Source: Rickettsiales bacterium UBA4311
Lineage (GTDB): Bacteria; Pseudomonadota; Alphaproteobacteria; Rickettsiales; Deianiraeaceae
DNA: 64,000 bases
Reading direction: 5' to 3'
Assembly (NCBI GenBank): GCA_002394665.1
Contig: DGUL01000002.1
Span: forward strand, 96,040-160,039
Shown here: one piece after another, positions 19,996-27,620 of the stretch
Layout: each line of letters opens with the position of its first letter
Numbering within the stretch: the stretch's first letter is position 1
Made by a program: the position numbers and the translations under genes
The notes under the pieces: generated by a model
The model's database searches: none
What the model saw: only the letters and a program-made list of their open reading frames with translations
Told to the model about the DNA's origin: nothing

Positions 19996-20916
19996 ATGTT
20001 AAGAAATCAAACAGCGAATTTTTTAAAAACTCTCGCCAAGCACCTTGATGTTGATGTAAAAAACCTGTCTGTTAAAGTCTCCGCGGAATTGGAGTTTTAT
20101 ATCCTTGACACCGAGCACAAGCCACTTAAAGAAAAACTGAATTGCAACAGCGAGGCGATTAAAAACATTATTGATGCCATACAGAAACACGACGACAAAT
20201 TTAAAAATGAAAAACTAAACATAATACATGCCAAAGAGCAAGGACAAAAACTAACCAATAAAATAAGATTGGAAAGCTTTGAAGAAGAAGATGGCTTTAA
20301 TCAATTTGAAGTGCAGTTTATACCAACAAAGAACCCGCTGGAACTGGCAGAGAATATAAACAATTTTAAAGCCTTTGTCGCCACGCATATAAAAAACTAT
20401 ACTTTTGACTTTCGAGCTCGTCCGTTTGAAAACGAGCCAACAAGCTCCTTACATTTTCACATATCCATTTATCACAACGGAGCAAATCTTTTTGCAAAAG
20501 AAAATCCATACGACGATGACGAATATCATTATTTACCGCTATATTGGTGCATTGCTGGAATATTAAAACTGACACCAAAATTTATAAAATTCCTTGCTCC
20601 AACGGAAAATTGCAAAACCCGCTATTATATGCCGAAGAAAATGCAAAAATGGATACATTTCCCAACTCGTTTATGCTGGGGTTTTAATAACCGAACTTGT
20701 GCAATTAGAATACCAAAAAAACCAAACGAAGATCCACTAAATTGTCGCATAGAGCATCGCATTTCTTCGTCTATGGCAGATCCATTTTTAGCATTATTCG
20801 CAATCTTCGCTGGTATGCAATATGGTGTTGCAAAAGAGCTTGATGCTCCAGAGCCGGTTTATGGACGAGCATATGAAAAAGATGACAGCGGGCAATTGTT
20901 ATTAGATTTTTTATAA
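19996..20916 (+). CDS. Glutamine synthetase-like protein (catalytic domain only)
   Basis: The protein resembles the catalytic barrel of glutamine synthetases. Near the N-terminus SAELEFYIL matches the first metal-binding Glu strand. HFHISIY (about 150-156) matches the HxH-type block, RLCWGFNNRTCAIRIP the Asn/Arg ATP-glutamate region, and CRIEHRISSSMADPFLALFAIFAG the final R-E-R/D-P block. At 306 residues it is far shorter than GlnA (about 470) and lacks the N-terminal beta-grasp domain, so it may be a GS-like ligase rather than true GlnA. The ATG at 19996 follows an AGAGGAG site at a good distance and is preferred over upstream starts at 19945 (TTG) and 19966 (ATG). Confidence 0.75.
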   Translation: MLRNQTANFLKTLAKHLDVDVKNLSVKVSAELEFYILDTEHKPLKEKLNCNSEAIKNIIDAIQKHDDKFKNEKLNIIHAKEQGQKLTNKIRLESFEEEDGFNQFEVQFIPTKNPLELAENINNFKAFVATHIKNYTFDFRARPFENEPTSSLHFHISIYHNGANLFAKENPYDDDEYHYLPLYWCIAGILKLTPKFIKFLAPTENCKTRYYMPKKMQKWIHFPTRLCWGFNNRTCAIRIPKKPNEDPLNCRIEHRISSSMADPFLALFAIFAGMQYGVAKELDAPEPVYGRAYEKDDSGQLLLDFL

Positions 20917-21075
20917 AGTTCTTTGTAGTTCCATTTGTAAGGTCGGCTTTTGGTATTTCGCTAAAATAAAAACCTAAAAAAACCGCTAAAAGGCAAACTC
21001 TTTTGTTTTGACCCCCTGTGTTGTTCACTTGTTTTTATTTCCTTGCTCTTCCGTGGTTTATTGTTCTGCGGTTTG

Positions 21076-21297
21076 CTATTCTGCAATTTCAAAAACCTTT
21101 ATTTTATTTTTTTCACCAGAAATAATTTTTATTTTTGTCTTCCCTATTCTCAAAAATTTTGCCAATAACTCCACGACGCTATTGTTTGCTTTTCCGTTTT
21201 CCGGTGTCACTGTTGTTAAAACTTCAAAATTATTCCCATCAATTTGCTTTACTTCGTTTTTTCTTGCATTTGGTTTTACTTTAACTTGTATTCTCAT
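21076..21297 (-). CDS. DUF167 (YggU) family small protein
   Basis: This 73-residue protein matches DUF167/YggU: an opening strand MRIQVKVKPNARKNEV, then the signature VTPENGKANNSVVELLAKFL with the conserved Gly-Lys-Ala-Asn, then KIISGEKNKIKVF. The length is at the short end of the family. The family folds as a small alpha/beta protein of unknown function. It follows the minus-strand EamA gene at 21357, and the two are probably co-transcribed with hslU. Confidence 0.85.
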   Translation of the reverse strand: MRIQVKVKPNARKNEVKQIDGNNFEVLTTVTPENGKANNSVVELLAKFLRIGKTKIKIISGEKNKIKVFEIAE

Positions 21298-21356
21298 ATT
21301 TATAACGCTCCTTGATTTCTAATATCTACCCTGTTCGCTATGTGGTTGCTTGCTGT

Positions 21357-22271
21357 CTATTGTGCCTTCTTTTTGTCTGGTCTTATACCCACCCAGACAC
21401 TAAACAACATAACAAACAACCCACAAGCGGAAACGACATTCCAGCGATATCCTTCCGCAATTGTGCTTACAAACATTGACAAGATTGGAATAATAAAATT
21501 TACATAAGCAACCTTTACCGCTCCTTGCTTTTCAACAATATAATACATTGCCAACAACGATATAACCGTTGCCGTCAAGCCTAAATAAGCCATTACGCCA
21601 ACATATTTGACATCTTGCAATGCTGGATTAAACAAGTCTTTTACTGGTTGCAAAATTAAACCAAGCACAAAAAGAATAAGCCCGCCAAAAATACAATTAT
21701 ACATTAAAAATGTCGTTCTTGGCATTTGTTGATTAAGAATTTTTCCATTTTTTTCGTAAACCAAATTTCCAATTACCGCTGCAAAAGTTGAAACAAAAGC
21801 AAAAGAGACACCAATAATCGTATTTTTTACATCCAAATTTGCAACATCTTGTGAAAAAAGTTGCTTATTCAGAAGCATTACAAGCCCAACAACTCCCAAA
21901 ACACCGCTGACAATAATTTTTCCTCGCATTTTTCTTCTTTCATAGATTGCTCCAACGAACTCCGCGACAAAAATCTGTAACAAACAAACACACGAAACCA
22001 AGCCGGAAATAATATACTTTGTGCTATAACCCTGCAACCAAGCATTCAACTGACTGACCGAAACAAGCAATGAAAGTAAAACTTCGTTTTTTCTTATCAA
22101 CAACCTTTGGCGACGAACTAAAATAATAACCGCAAGAATTGCCGAAGAAATCATTAAACGATAAAACATCATAAATTCCAATGGCATTGGTCTGTGTGCC
22201 AAATAAGACAAACCAAAAAAACTGGTTCCAAAGAAAAAAGACAAACTAATCCAAGCAACAGCCAAAAGCAT
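21357..22271 (-). CDS. EamA/DMT-superfamily transporter
   Basis: This is a second ten-helix EamA-type inner-membrane transporter, unrelated at close range to the one at 3461. Hydrophobic segments alternate with short polar loops; the first repeat ends with a YERRKMRG loop and the second closes with a SMFVSTIAEGYRW stretch. The substrate is unknown. The ATG at 22271 has a GAGG site nine bases upstream. The TTG at 22286 would touch the hslU stop codon directly, so the two genes are in any case tightly linked. Rickettsiales-like bacteria often keep several such transporters to draw on host metabolites. Confidence 0.82.
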   Translation of the reverse strand: MLLAVAWISLSFFFGTSFFGLSYLAHRPMPLEFMMFYRLMISSAILAVIILVRRQRLLIRKNEVLLSLLVSVSQLNAWLQGYSTKYIISGLVSCVCLLQIFVAEFVGAIYERRKMRGKIIVSGVLGVVGLVMLLNKQLFSQDVANLDVKNTIIGVSFAFVSTFAAVIGNLVYEKNGKILNQQMPRTTFLMYNCIFGGLILFVLGLILQPVKDLFNPALQDVKYVGVMAYLGLTATVISLLAMYYIVEKQGAVKVAYVNFIIPILSMFVSTIAEGYRWNVVSACGLFVMLFSVWVGIRPDKKKAQ

Positions 22272-22286
22272 AAAATGAGCCCTCAA

Positions 22287-23627
22287 CTATATTACATATT
22301 TTTTAACATTCACTTTTTTATCAAAAGCATCTTTCGTCATTTTTATGACATAAGCACCATCCACGACAATTTTCATTCCTTTCTTGCCCGAATAACTCAT
22401 TTCTTCAACAACTTTTTCAATCACAGAATGCAGACGACGAGCACCTGTGTTTTCAAGTTCGCTATTCATTCTATAAGAAATTTCTGCAATCTCTTTCAAT
22501 CCGCTTTTCTCGAAAACAATATTGATACCATCAACTTTCAAAAGTTGTTGCTGTTGTTCTGGCAAGCTATATTTCAAATCGCTCAAAATATGCTCAAAAT
22601 CTTTTACTGACAAAGATTTTAGAGGTACACATATTGGAAAACGTCCTTGTAATTCTGGCATTAAATCACTTACTTTGTTGTCGTGGAAAGCACCAGCGGC
22701 AATAAATAAAATATGATCGGTTCTTAAAGAGCCATATTTCGTTTGCACCATTGTTCCTTCAATAATAGGTAATAAATCCCTTTGAACTCCTTCTCTTGAA
22801 ACTTCGCCACGAGAATGACTTTCTTTATTGCTTATCAATTTATCAATCTCGTCCAAGAAAATAACCCCTTTTTGTTCAATTTTCTTCAAAACATCAGGAA
22901 TAATTAAATTCTTGCTAACATATTCATTTAAATCGTGATCGGCCAATGTTTCAAGTGCTTGTCTAACTTTAACGTTTTTCAATGTCTTTCTTGTCTTCTT
23001 TTCTCCTTCGCTAAACGCACCAAAAACGGGAATAACACTTATAATTGCCGTCCCCATTCCAAAGCCTCCGCCAAAGTCTTCCATTCCGTCGCTTTTGTCT
23101 CCACTGAAGCTATCCGGTAATTCAATTTTTATTTCGTCGTTATCATAAACGCCGTTTGCAAGTTTTTCTTCATCAACTGGTTTCCCTGTTGTATCCGCCA
23201 ACACACGAGCGACAACTTTTAAGGCTTGCTTTTTTGAGACAATTTCACGTTCTTTTGAAAGTCTATCCTTTTCCCTTTTTATAGTTATAGCAACCAAATC
23301 TCTTATTATACTTTCAACGTCTTTTCCAGCATATCCAACTTCTGTAAATTTCGTCATTTCCACTTTCAAAAATGGACTATCTGTAATGTCTGCAACCCTT
23401 CTTGCTATTTCTGTTTTTCCCACACCAGTAGGGCCATAAAGTAAAACATTTTTCGGCGTAATCTCACTTCTTAAACGTTCATCTTTTATCATCATTCTCC
23501 TGCCACGATTAACAAAAGCGATTGCAACGGCTCTTTTTGCATCTTGTTGCCCGATAATATATTTATCCATTTCAACAACAATTTCTTCTGGAGTTTTATG
23601 GTGATTAAAAGTCGCTTTCTTCATCAT
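22287..23627 (-). CDS. hslU: ATP-dependent protease ATPase subunit HslU
   Basis: HslU is the AAA+ unfoldase that feeds substrates to the HslV peptidase. KTPEEIVVEMDKYIIGQQDAK near the N-terminus is diagnostic. Walker A (GPTGVGKT) lies near residues 65-72, followed by TKFTEVGYAGKDVESIIRDL, Walker B (VIFLDEID) and an arginine-finger LQGRFPICVPL region. The I-domain (about 115-235) includes a Gly/Phe-rich stretch. The C-terminal residues, which dock into HslV, read KKYVI rather than the common RFIL, so the docking end is divergent. No hslV lies next to it, although the pair is usually adjacent. The paired ATG codons at 23627/23624 are the likely start; a TTG lies seven codons upstream. Confidence 0.93.
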   Translation of the reverse strand: MMKKATFNHHKTPEEIVVEMDKYIIGQQDAKRAVAIAFVNRGRRMMIKDERLRSEITPKNVLLYGPTGVGKTEIARRVADITDSPFLKVEMTKFTEVGYAGKDVESIIRDLVAITIKREKDRLSKEREIVSKKQALKVVARVLADTTGKPVDEEKLANGVYDNDEIKIELPDSFSGDKSDGMEDFGGGFGMGTAIISVIPVFGAFSEGEKKTRKTLKNVKVRQALETLADHDLNEYVSKNLIIPDVLKKIEQKGVIFLDEIDKLISNKESHSRGEVSREGVQRDLLPIIEGTMVQTKYGSLRTDHILFIAAGAFHDNKVSDLMPELQGRFPICVPLKSLSVKDFEHILSDLKYSLPEQQQQLLKVDGINIVFEKSGLKEIAEISYRMNSELENTGARRLHSVIEKVVEEMSYSGKKGMKIVVDGAYVIKMTKDAFDKKVNVKKYVI

Positions 23628-23842
23628 AATAGCATTAAAATTAAACAACTAACAAATTAAATAGTTCCCTTTTTTAAAATTCAAGCATCGGGAACAATAA
23701 GAATAAAATAACAAAAAGATAAAAAAGTTGTCCGTTAAAAACTTTATACATTAGTGCAAGAAAAAAATTAAAAAAAATTTTCATCCCCTGCTTTATTGAT
23801 TAAAATCATATATCTCCCGCAAAAAAGCCACTTTGTGAAAAA

Positions 23843-23871
23843 TTGACAATTACAAAATCATAAAAGATAAA
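23843..23871 (+). promoter_or_regulatory. Putative sigma-70-type promoter of nrdD
   Basis: TTGACA at 23843-23848 is followed after 17 bases by GATAAA at 23866-23871, a good housekeeping-promoter match. It points towards nrdD and would give a 5' leader of roughly 125 bases that includes the inverted repeat at 23884-23911. Confidence 0.55.
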
Positions 23872-23883
23872 AGAGCCCCGATG

Positions 23884-23911
23884 TTTAAAACTTATGGCAA
23901 AAAGTTTTAAA
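23884..23911. promoter_or_regulatory. Perfect 10-bp inverted repeat in nrdD leader
   Basis: TTTAAAACTT (23884-23893) and AAGTTTTAAA (23902-23911) are exact reverse complements separated by eight bases. The repeat begins about 12 bases after the putative -10 box. It could be an operator overlapping the transcription start or an RNA hairpin. It does not match an NrdR box as I know it. Confidence 0.5.
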
Positions 23912-23953
23912 TACGATTATTGGTTGAGGAACTGATTTTTGTGTACGGAATAA

Positions 23954-23967
23954 GTGGTTAAGACCAC
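23954..23967 (+). repeat. Small hairpin in nrdD leader
   Basis: GTGGT (23954-23958) and ACCAC (23963-23967) pair around TAAG. It lies about 40 bases before the nrdD start codon and may shape the leader RNA. Its role is unknown. Confidence 0.3.
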
Positions 23968-24005
23968 AAAACTTTTAAGTTATTTGTTTTTATTAAGATT
24001 AATTT

Positions 24006-25886
24006 ATGGAAAAAAATGGAAAAAAAAATGTATTCTTCACCAAGTTAGAGGATTGGCAACTTGATTTGAAGAAAAACTTTATTGAAAACTACGCACAGCC
24101 AAGCAATAATGCCGCGGATGGCTCAAGTTTAGATGCCAATGCAAACGTTACGAACAAAAACCTCCACACAATGGAATATGAAATTCATAAAGACATCAAC
24201 ATCCAGATTAACCGCCGTCTCATTAGCGACAAAATCCGTGAAATGTATGGAGAAGATTTGGCAAAAGAATACATAAGACAAATTGAAGACCACGAAATTT
24301 ACGTTCACGATGAAACAAGTTTAAAACCTTATTGTGTAAGTATTACAATGTATCCTTTCTTGCTGGATGGGCTTAAAACATTGGGTGGCGGAAGCGTTGC
24401 TCCAAAAAATCTTGCAAGTTTTTGTGGTGGATTTGTCAATTTGATGTTAGCCGTTTCAAGCCAATTTGCCGGTGCAGTAGCAACAGCAGAGTTCTTGATG
24501 TATTTTGACTATTTTGCAAAAAAAACATACGGAGAAAATTACCTTGAAACTCACAAAAAAGACATAGAAGGACATTTCCAACACGTGGTTTATACAATAA
24601 ATCAACCTTCCGTTTCCAGAGGTTATCAATCTATTTTCTGGAACATCTCTATCTACGACAAGTCATATTTTGAAGGAATGTTTGGAGAATTCTGTTTCCC
24701 TGACGGCTCAAAACCTGACTATAATACACTTGTAAAACTCCAAAAATATTTTATGCATTGGTTCAATGATGAGAGAACCCGAGCATTATTGACATATCCA
24801 GTAATTACCGCCGCTTGTTTGACAAAAGACGGCGAACTTGTTGATAAAGATTTTGAAGATTTCATAACACAAGAATATTCCGAAGGAAATGCATTTTTCA
24901 CATTTATGAGCGAAAATGCATATGCTCTTTCCTCTTGTTGCAGATTAAAAAACGATGTTAGCGACCAATTAAAGGAATTTAGTTATACACTTGGTGCAGG
25001 CGGAGTTCAAACAGGTTCGTTAAATGTTATCACCATCAATCTAAATCGTGCAGTGCAAAAAGGATTAGACATTAGGGAAATGGTGCAAAAAATTCATAAA
25101 TACCAAATTGCTACCCGTAAATTGATGGAAAAATACCTCAAAGCAGGTTTGATGCCAGTTTATGATGCCGGTTATATTTCAATGGATAAACAATTTTTGA
25201 CAATCGGTATAAATGGAATGGTTGAGGCGGCAGAAAGTCAAGGATTAGAAATAAGCCTAAACGAAAAGTATATGTCTTTTGTTGAAAATATCTTAAAAAC
25301 CATCAGCGATGAAAACAGAAAAGCAAAAGAAGAAACTGGCTATAAATTTAATACAGAATTTGTGCCAGCAGAAAATTTAGGTGTAAAAAATGCTCGTTGG
25401 GACAAAGAAAGTGGATTAAAAGTTCCACGCGATTGTTATAACTCTTATCTCTATAAAGTAGAAGACGATGAAGTCAGCATTCTTGACAAGTTTGAAATGC
25501 ACGGCAAAAGATTTATGAAATATCTCGATGGCGGTTCAGCTTACCATTGCAACCTTGCTGAATACCCAACAAAGGAAGGTTTCAAAAAATTGCTACACGT
25601 TGCCGCACAAGAAGGCTGTGAATATTTCTGCTTCAATATTTTGGTGACCTGTTGTAATGACTGCGGATATATTGATAAACACACGAGAAATGATTGTTCC
25701 AAATGTGGCTCAAAAAATGTTGATTATGCAACTCGCGTTATAGGTTATCTAACAAAAGTGTCTGCTTGGAGTAAAGAACGCCGCGCAGAACACGAGAGAA
25801 GAATGTATATGCAATACAATCCGCTCAAAGACAAAAAGAATGAAAAAAAAGACGAAAAAGACAGCGAAGATAAAAATGATAAATAA
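24006..25886 (+). CDS. nrdD: Anaerobic ribonucleoside-triphosphate reductase NrdD
   Basis: This class III, glycyl-radical enzyme makes deoxyribonucleotides from NTPs without oxygen. Evidence includes HEIYVHD near the N-terminal third, a SSCCRLK active-site-type Cys region, the four-Cys zinc site (CNDCGY then CSKCGS, near residue 555-575) and the C-terminal glycyl-radical motif RVIGYL, where the Gly would carry the radical. At 626 residues it appears to lack the N-terminal ATP-cone that regulates longer NrdD enzymes. The C-terminal tail after the radical loop is Lys/Asp/Glu-rich. Its activase NrdG is encoded separately at 43677. Such an enzyme implies growth in low oxygen. Confidence 0.95.
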   Translation: MEKNGKKNVFFTKLEDWQLDLKKNFIENYAQPSNNAADGSSLDANANVTNKNLHTMEYEIHKDINIQINRRLISDKIREMYGEDLAKEYIRQIEDHEIYVHDETSLKPYCVSITMYPFLLDGLKTLGGGSVAPKNLASFCGGFVNLMLAVSSQFAGAVATAEFLMYFDYFAKKTYGENYLETHKKDIEGHFQHVVYTINQPSVSRGYQSIFWNISIYDKSYFEGMFGEFCFPDGSKPDYNTLVKLQKYFMHWFNDERTRALLTYPVITAACLTKDGELVDKDFEDFITQEYSEGNAFFTFMSENAYALSSCCRLKNDVSDQLKEFSYTLGAGGVQTGSLNVITINLNRAVQKGLDIREMVQKIHKYQIATRKLMEKYLKAGLMPVYDAGYISMDKQFLTIGINGMVEAAESQGLEISLNEKYMSFVENILKTISDENRKAKEETGYKFNTEFVPAENLGVKNARWDKESGLKVPRDCYNSYLYKVEDDEVSILDKFEMHGKRFMKYLDGGSAYHCNLAEYPTKEGFKKLLHVAAQEGCEYFCFNILVTCCNDCGYIDKHTRNDCSKCGSKNVDYATRVIGYLTKVSAWSKERRAEHERRMYMQYNPLKDKKNEKKDEKDSEDKNDK

Positions 25887-25908
25887 GAAGATAAATAAAA
25901 AATGAAAG

Positions 25909-26550
25909 ATGACTATAATTAAACCAACATCGGCGGCAGCGGAGATAATAACAAATTTCATTGGTAATGATGAAAAGAAATTTGAGAAATTATCCGCTTT
26001 TGTTGATATGGTTTTACAGGAGAACGAAAAACATAATTTAATCGGCAGAAGCACAATTCCGCAAATTTGGACGCGACATATAATAGACAGCCTCCAACTT
26101 GTGCCATACCTGCAAGACAGCAACAACATTACAGATCTTGGGAGCGGTGCTGGCTTTCCCGCCATTGTTCTTGGTGTCGCTACCGACAAGCGTATTACAA
26201 TGATTGAAAAATCACCCGTCAAAGCAGAGTTTTTAAAGAACACTTGCAAATCGCTTGGGCTTTCCTTTGATGTAGTAAATCAAGCAATCAATATACACAA
26301 TAGCGGTGTAATTATTCCGGTAAACACAACAATAACATCTCGTGCATTTACAAGTCTTTACAATATCTTGTTGCTCGCAAACCATCTCCCGCAAGCCAAT
26401 AAGATTTTACTATTAAAGGGAAATACTTTTTACAAAGAAATGAAAGAATGTGACAAAAAAAATGATCTTTTACTTAAATATTGGACTTCCTCAATAAAAA
26501 AAAGCATCACAAATCAAGGTGTAGTTATATGTATGAGCAAGCTAAAATAA
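25909..26550 (+). CDS. rsmG: 16S rRNA m7G527 methyltransferase RsmG (GidB)
   Basis: RsmG methylates N7 of G527 in 16S rRNA. ENEKHNLIG followed by IWTRHIIDSLQL (about residues 43-65) is the family's N-terminal signature. The SAM-binding motif DLGSGAGFPAIVLG lies near residues 74-87, with MIEKSPVKAEFL after it and SRAF further on. The 213-residue length is usual. In many bacteria it sits beside mnmG, parA and parB; here it follows nrdD by about 20 bases instead, probably in the same transcript. Confidence 0.92.
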   Translation: MTIIKPTSAAAEIITNFIGNDEKKFEKLSAFVDMVLQENEKHNLIGRSTIPQIWTRHIIDSLQLVPYLQDSNNITDLGSGAGFPAIVLGVATDKRITMIEKSPVKAEFLKNTCKSLGLSFDVVNQAINIHNSGVIIPVNTTITSRAFTSLYNILLLANHLPQANKILLLKGNTFYKEMKECDKKNDLLLKYWTSSIKKSITNQGVVICMSKLK

Positions 26551-26600
26551 ACGGTTTATCAGCAAACAACGAGAAAAAAATAAAAAAAATATAAAAAAAT

Positions 26601-26628
26601 TTGCATTGCTATTTCAAAAATGTATAAT
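26601..26628 (+). promoter_or_regulatory. Putative promoter of the small repeat protein
   Basis: TTGCAT at 26601-26606 and a perfect TATAAT at 26623-26628 are 16 bases apart. Transcription would begin about 10 bases before the ATG at 26646, giving a very short or leaderless message. Confidence 0.5.
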
Positions 26629-26645
26629 CTTGATGTTATTAGTTT

Positions 26646-27041
26646 ATGATGGGTAAAGAAAAGGAGTTGATGAATGGTGTTATCAAGAACATTGATGTTG
26701 ATGCCATTGCAAAAAACGTTGAGGCTGGTAAAGTTGATTATACAAGTTTATTCAGTGCTTTGGATCAATTGTTGACACAAAAAGAAATTGAACAACTTGT
26801 CAACAATGCAAAAGTCATCGCAGAATCCAAAAATGGAGGTAAAGTCACTCAGACCGATATTGCAGATGTTTTAAACGGTGTGGTTGATGTTGCTGAAATC
26901 CAAAAAAGAGTAGCAGATGGCAAAATTGATATTACAGCTTTGAAGAATGAATTGCCAAACTTGCTCGGAGAAGAAAAAAGTGAGGAGTTATTAAAAAAAA
27001 CAGATAAATTGGTTAAAAAAATGACCAAAGATAACAAATAA
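26646..27041 (+). CDS. Small protein of two tandem 64-residue-spaced repeats
   Basis: I do not recognise this 131-residue acidic and lysine-rich protein. It contains an internal duplication: residues 16-58 and 80-123 align, sharing a D-V-x-x-I-x-K-x-V-x-x-G-K-(V/I)-D-x-T-x-L core followed by a helix ending in leucines and lysines. There is no signal peptide or membrane segment, so it is probably cytoplasmic or secreted by another route. It has its own strong promoter-like sequence and a hairpin after it, so it looks like an independently expressed, possibly abundant protein. Alternative starts are ATG at 26649 and at 26670, the latter three bases after AAGGAG. Confidence 0.7.
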   Translation: MMGKEKELMNGVIKNIDVDAIAKNVEAGKVDYTSLFSALDQLLTQKEIEQLVNNAKVIAESKNGGKVTQTDIADVLNGVVDVAEIQKRVADGKIDITALKNELPNLLGEEKSEELLKKTDKLVKKMTKDNK

Positions 27042-27074
27042 AAACGGCTTTACACATGCCACGTAGATTTATTA

Positions 27075-27114
27075 TTGCCCTTTTGCTACTTGCATGAGGG
27101 CAAATGTGTTTTTT
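27075..27114 (+). terminator. Terminator-like hairpin after the small repeat protein
   Basis: TTGCCC (27075-27080) pairs with GGGCAA (27098-27103), and a six-T run follows at about 27109-27114. The 17-base loop is large for an intrinsic terminator. Confidence 0.4.
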
Positions 27115-27268
27115 GGGTTTTGTTATAATATTTCAAAACTCAAACCTGCTTCACAGTTAAAACAACTCCAAATCGTTGTTTCGTCAAAAAATCAAACAGT
27201 GTTTTTTTCAAATACCGCACCATTTGACGACACAACAACATCAACAACCAGTTTCTAAACCAAACTTC

Positions 27269-27299
27269 TTGACATCCTTTTGATAACAACTTTTATAAT
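27269..27299 (+). promoter_or_regulatory. Promoter-like pair in gene-poor region
   Basis: A perfect TTGACA (27269-27274) and a perfect TATAAT (27294-27299) are separated by 19 bases, slightly longer than ideal. No confident gene lies downstream on this strand. Confidence 0.35.
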
Positions 27300-27620
27300 A
27301 TGTTCTCACGGCAAAACCTGTCTTTAAGTTGATTTGCTGTCATTTGTGCTTCTGTTTGCATTGTTGCAATCTTTATACCTTTTAGCTCTTTCGTTTGTGT
27401 TTCTTCCAACTTTATACAATATATCAGTTCTTATCGCTTTCAAGTATTATGCCACACGTTCATCTACATGCCTGCTCCGCTCAACACATTTTCCAACACA
27501 ACGGCATTATAACAACACAAACAGGTTTTGTTGACAGCATAAACCAAGGATATTGTTTTTAAACCGACAAACAAGAAAAAAAACAAAACAAAAACAACTG
27601 CTCCAATACATTTTGGCGTG

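Larger units (their letters stand above)
23628..24005. other. Divergent intergenic region between hslU and nrdD
   Basis: About 380 bases without a gene. The region is very AT-rich and contains one good plus-strand promoter, a perfect ten-base inverted repeat and a small hairpin, each listed separately. All three sit on the nrdD side, so they probably form the nrdD control region and leader. I see no RNA gene in it. Confidence 0.6.
27042..27620. other. Gene-poor region
   Basis: About 580 bases between the repeat-protein gene and the 3' end of the PopZ-like gene. It holds a terminator-like hairpin (27075-27114) and a promoter-like pair (27269-27299). A 66-codon hydrophobic reading frame at 27334-27534 has no recognisable similarity and poor coding character. 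The promoter could serve a small RNA or that frame; I cannot identify a known RNA family here. Confidence 0.5.

Noticed and set aside
23843..24005. Riboswitch (for example cobalamin) before nrdD
   Set aside because: The region has hairpins but none of the conserved boxes of known riboswitch classes that I can recognise.
27334..27534. 66-codon hydrophobic frame in the gene-poor stretch
   Set aside because: No ribosome-binding site, no similarity and random-looking composition; kept only as a note in the region entry.
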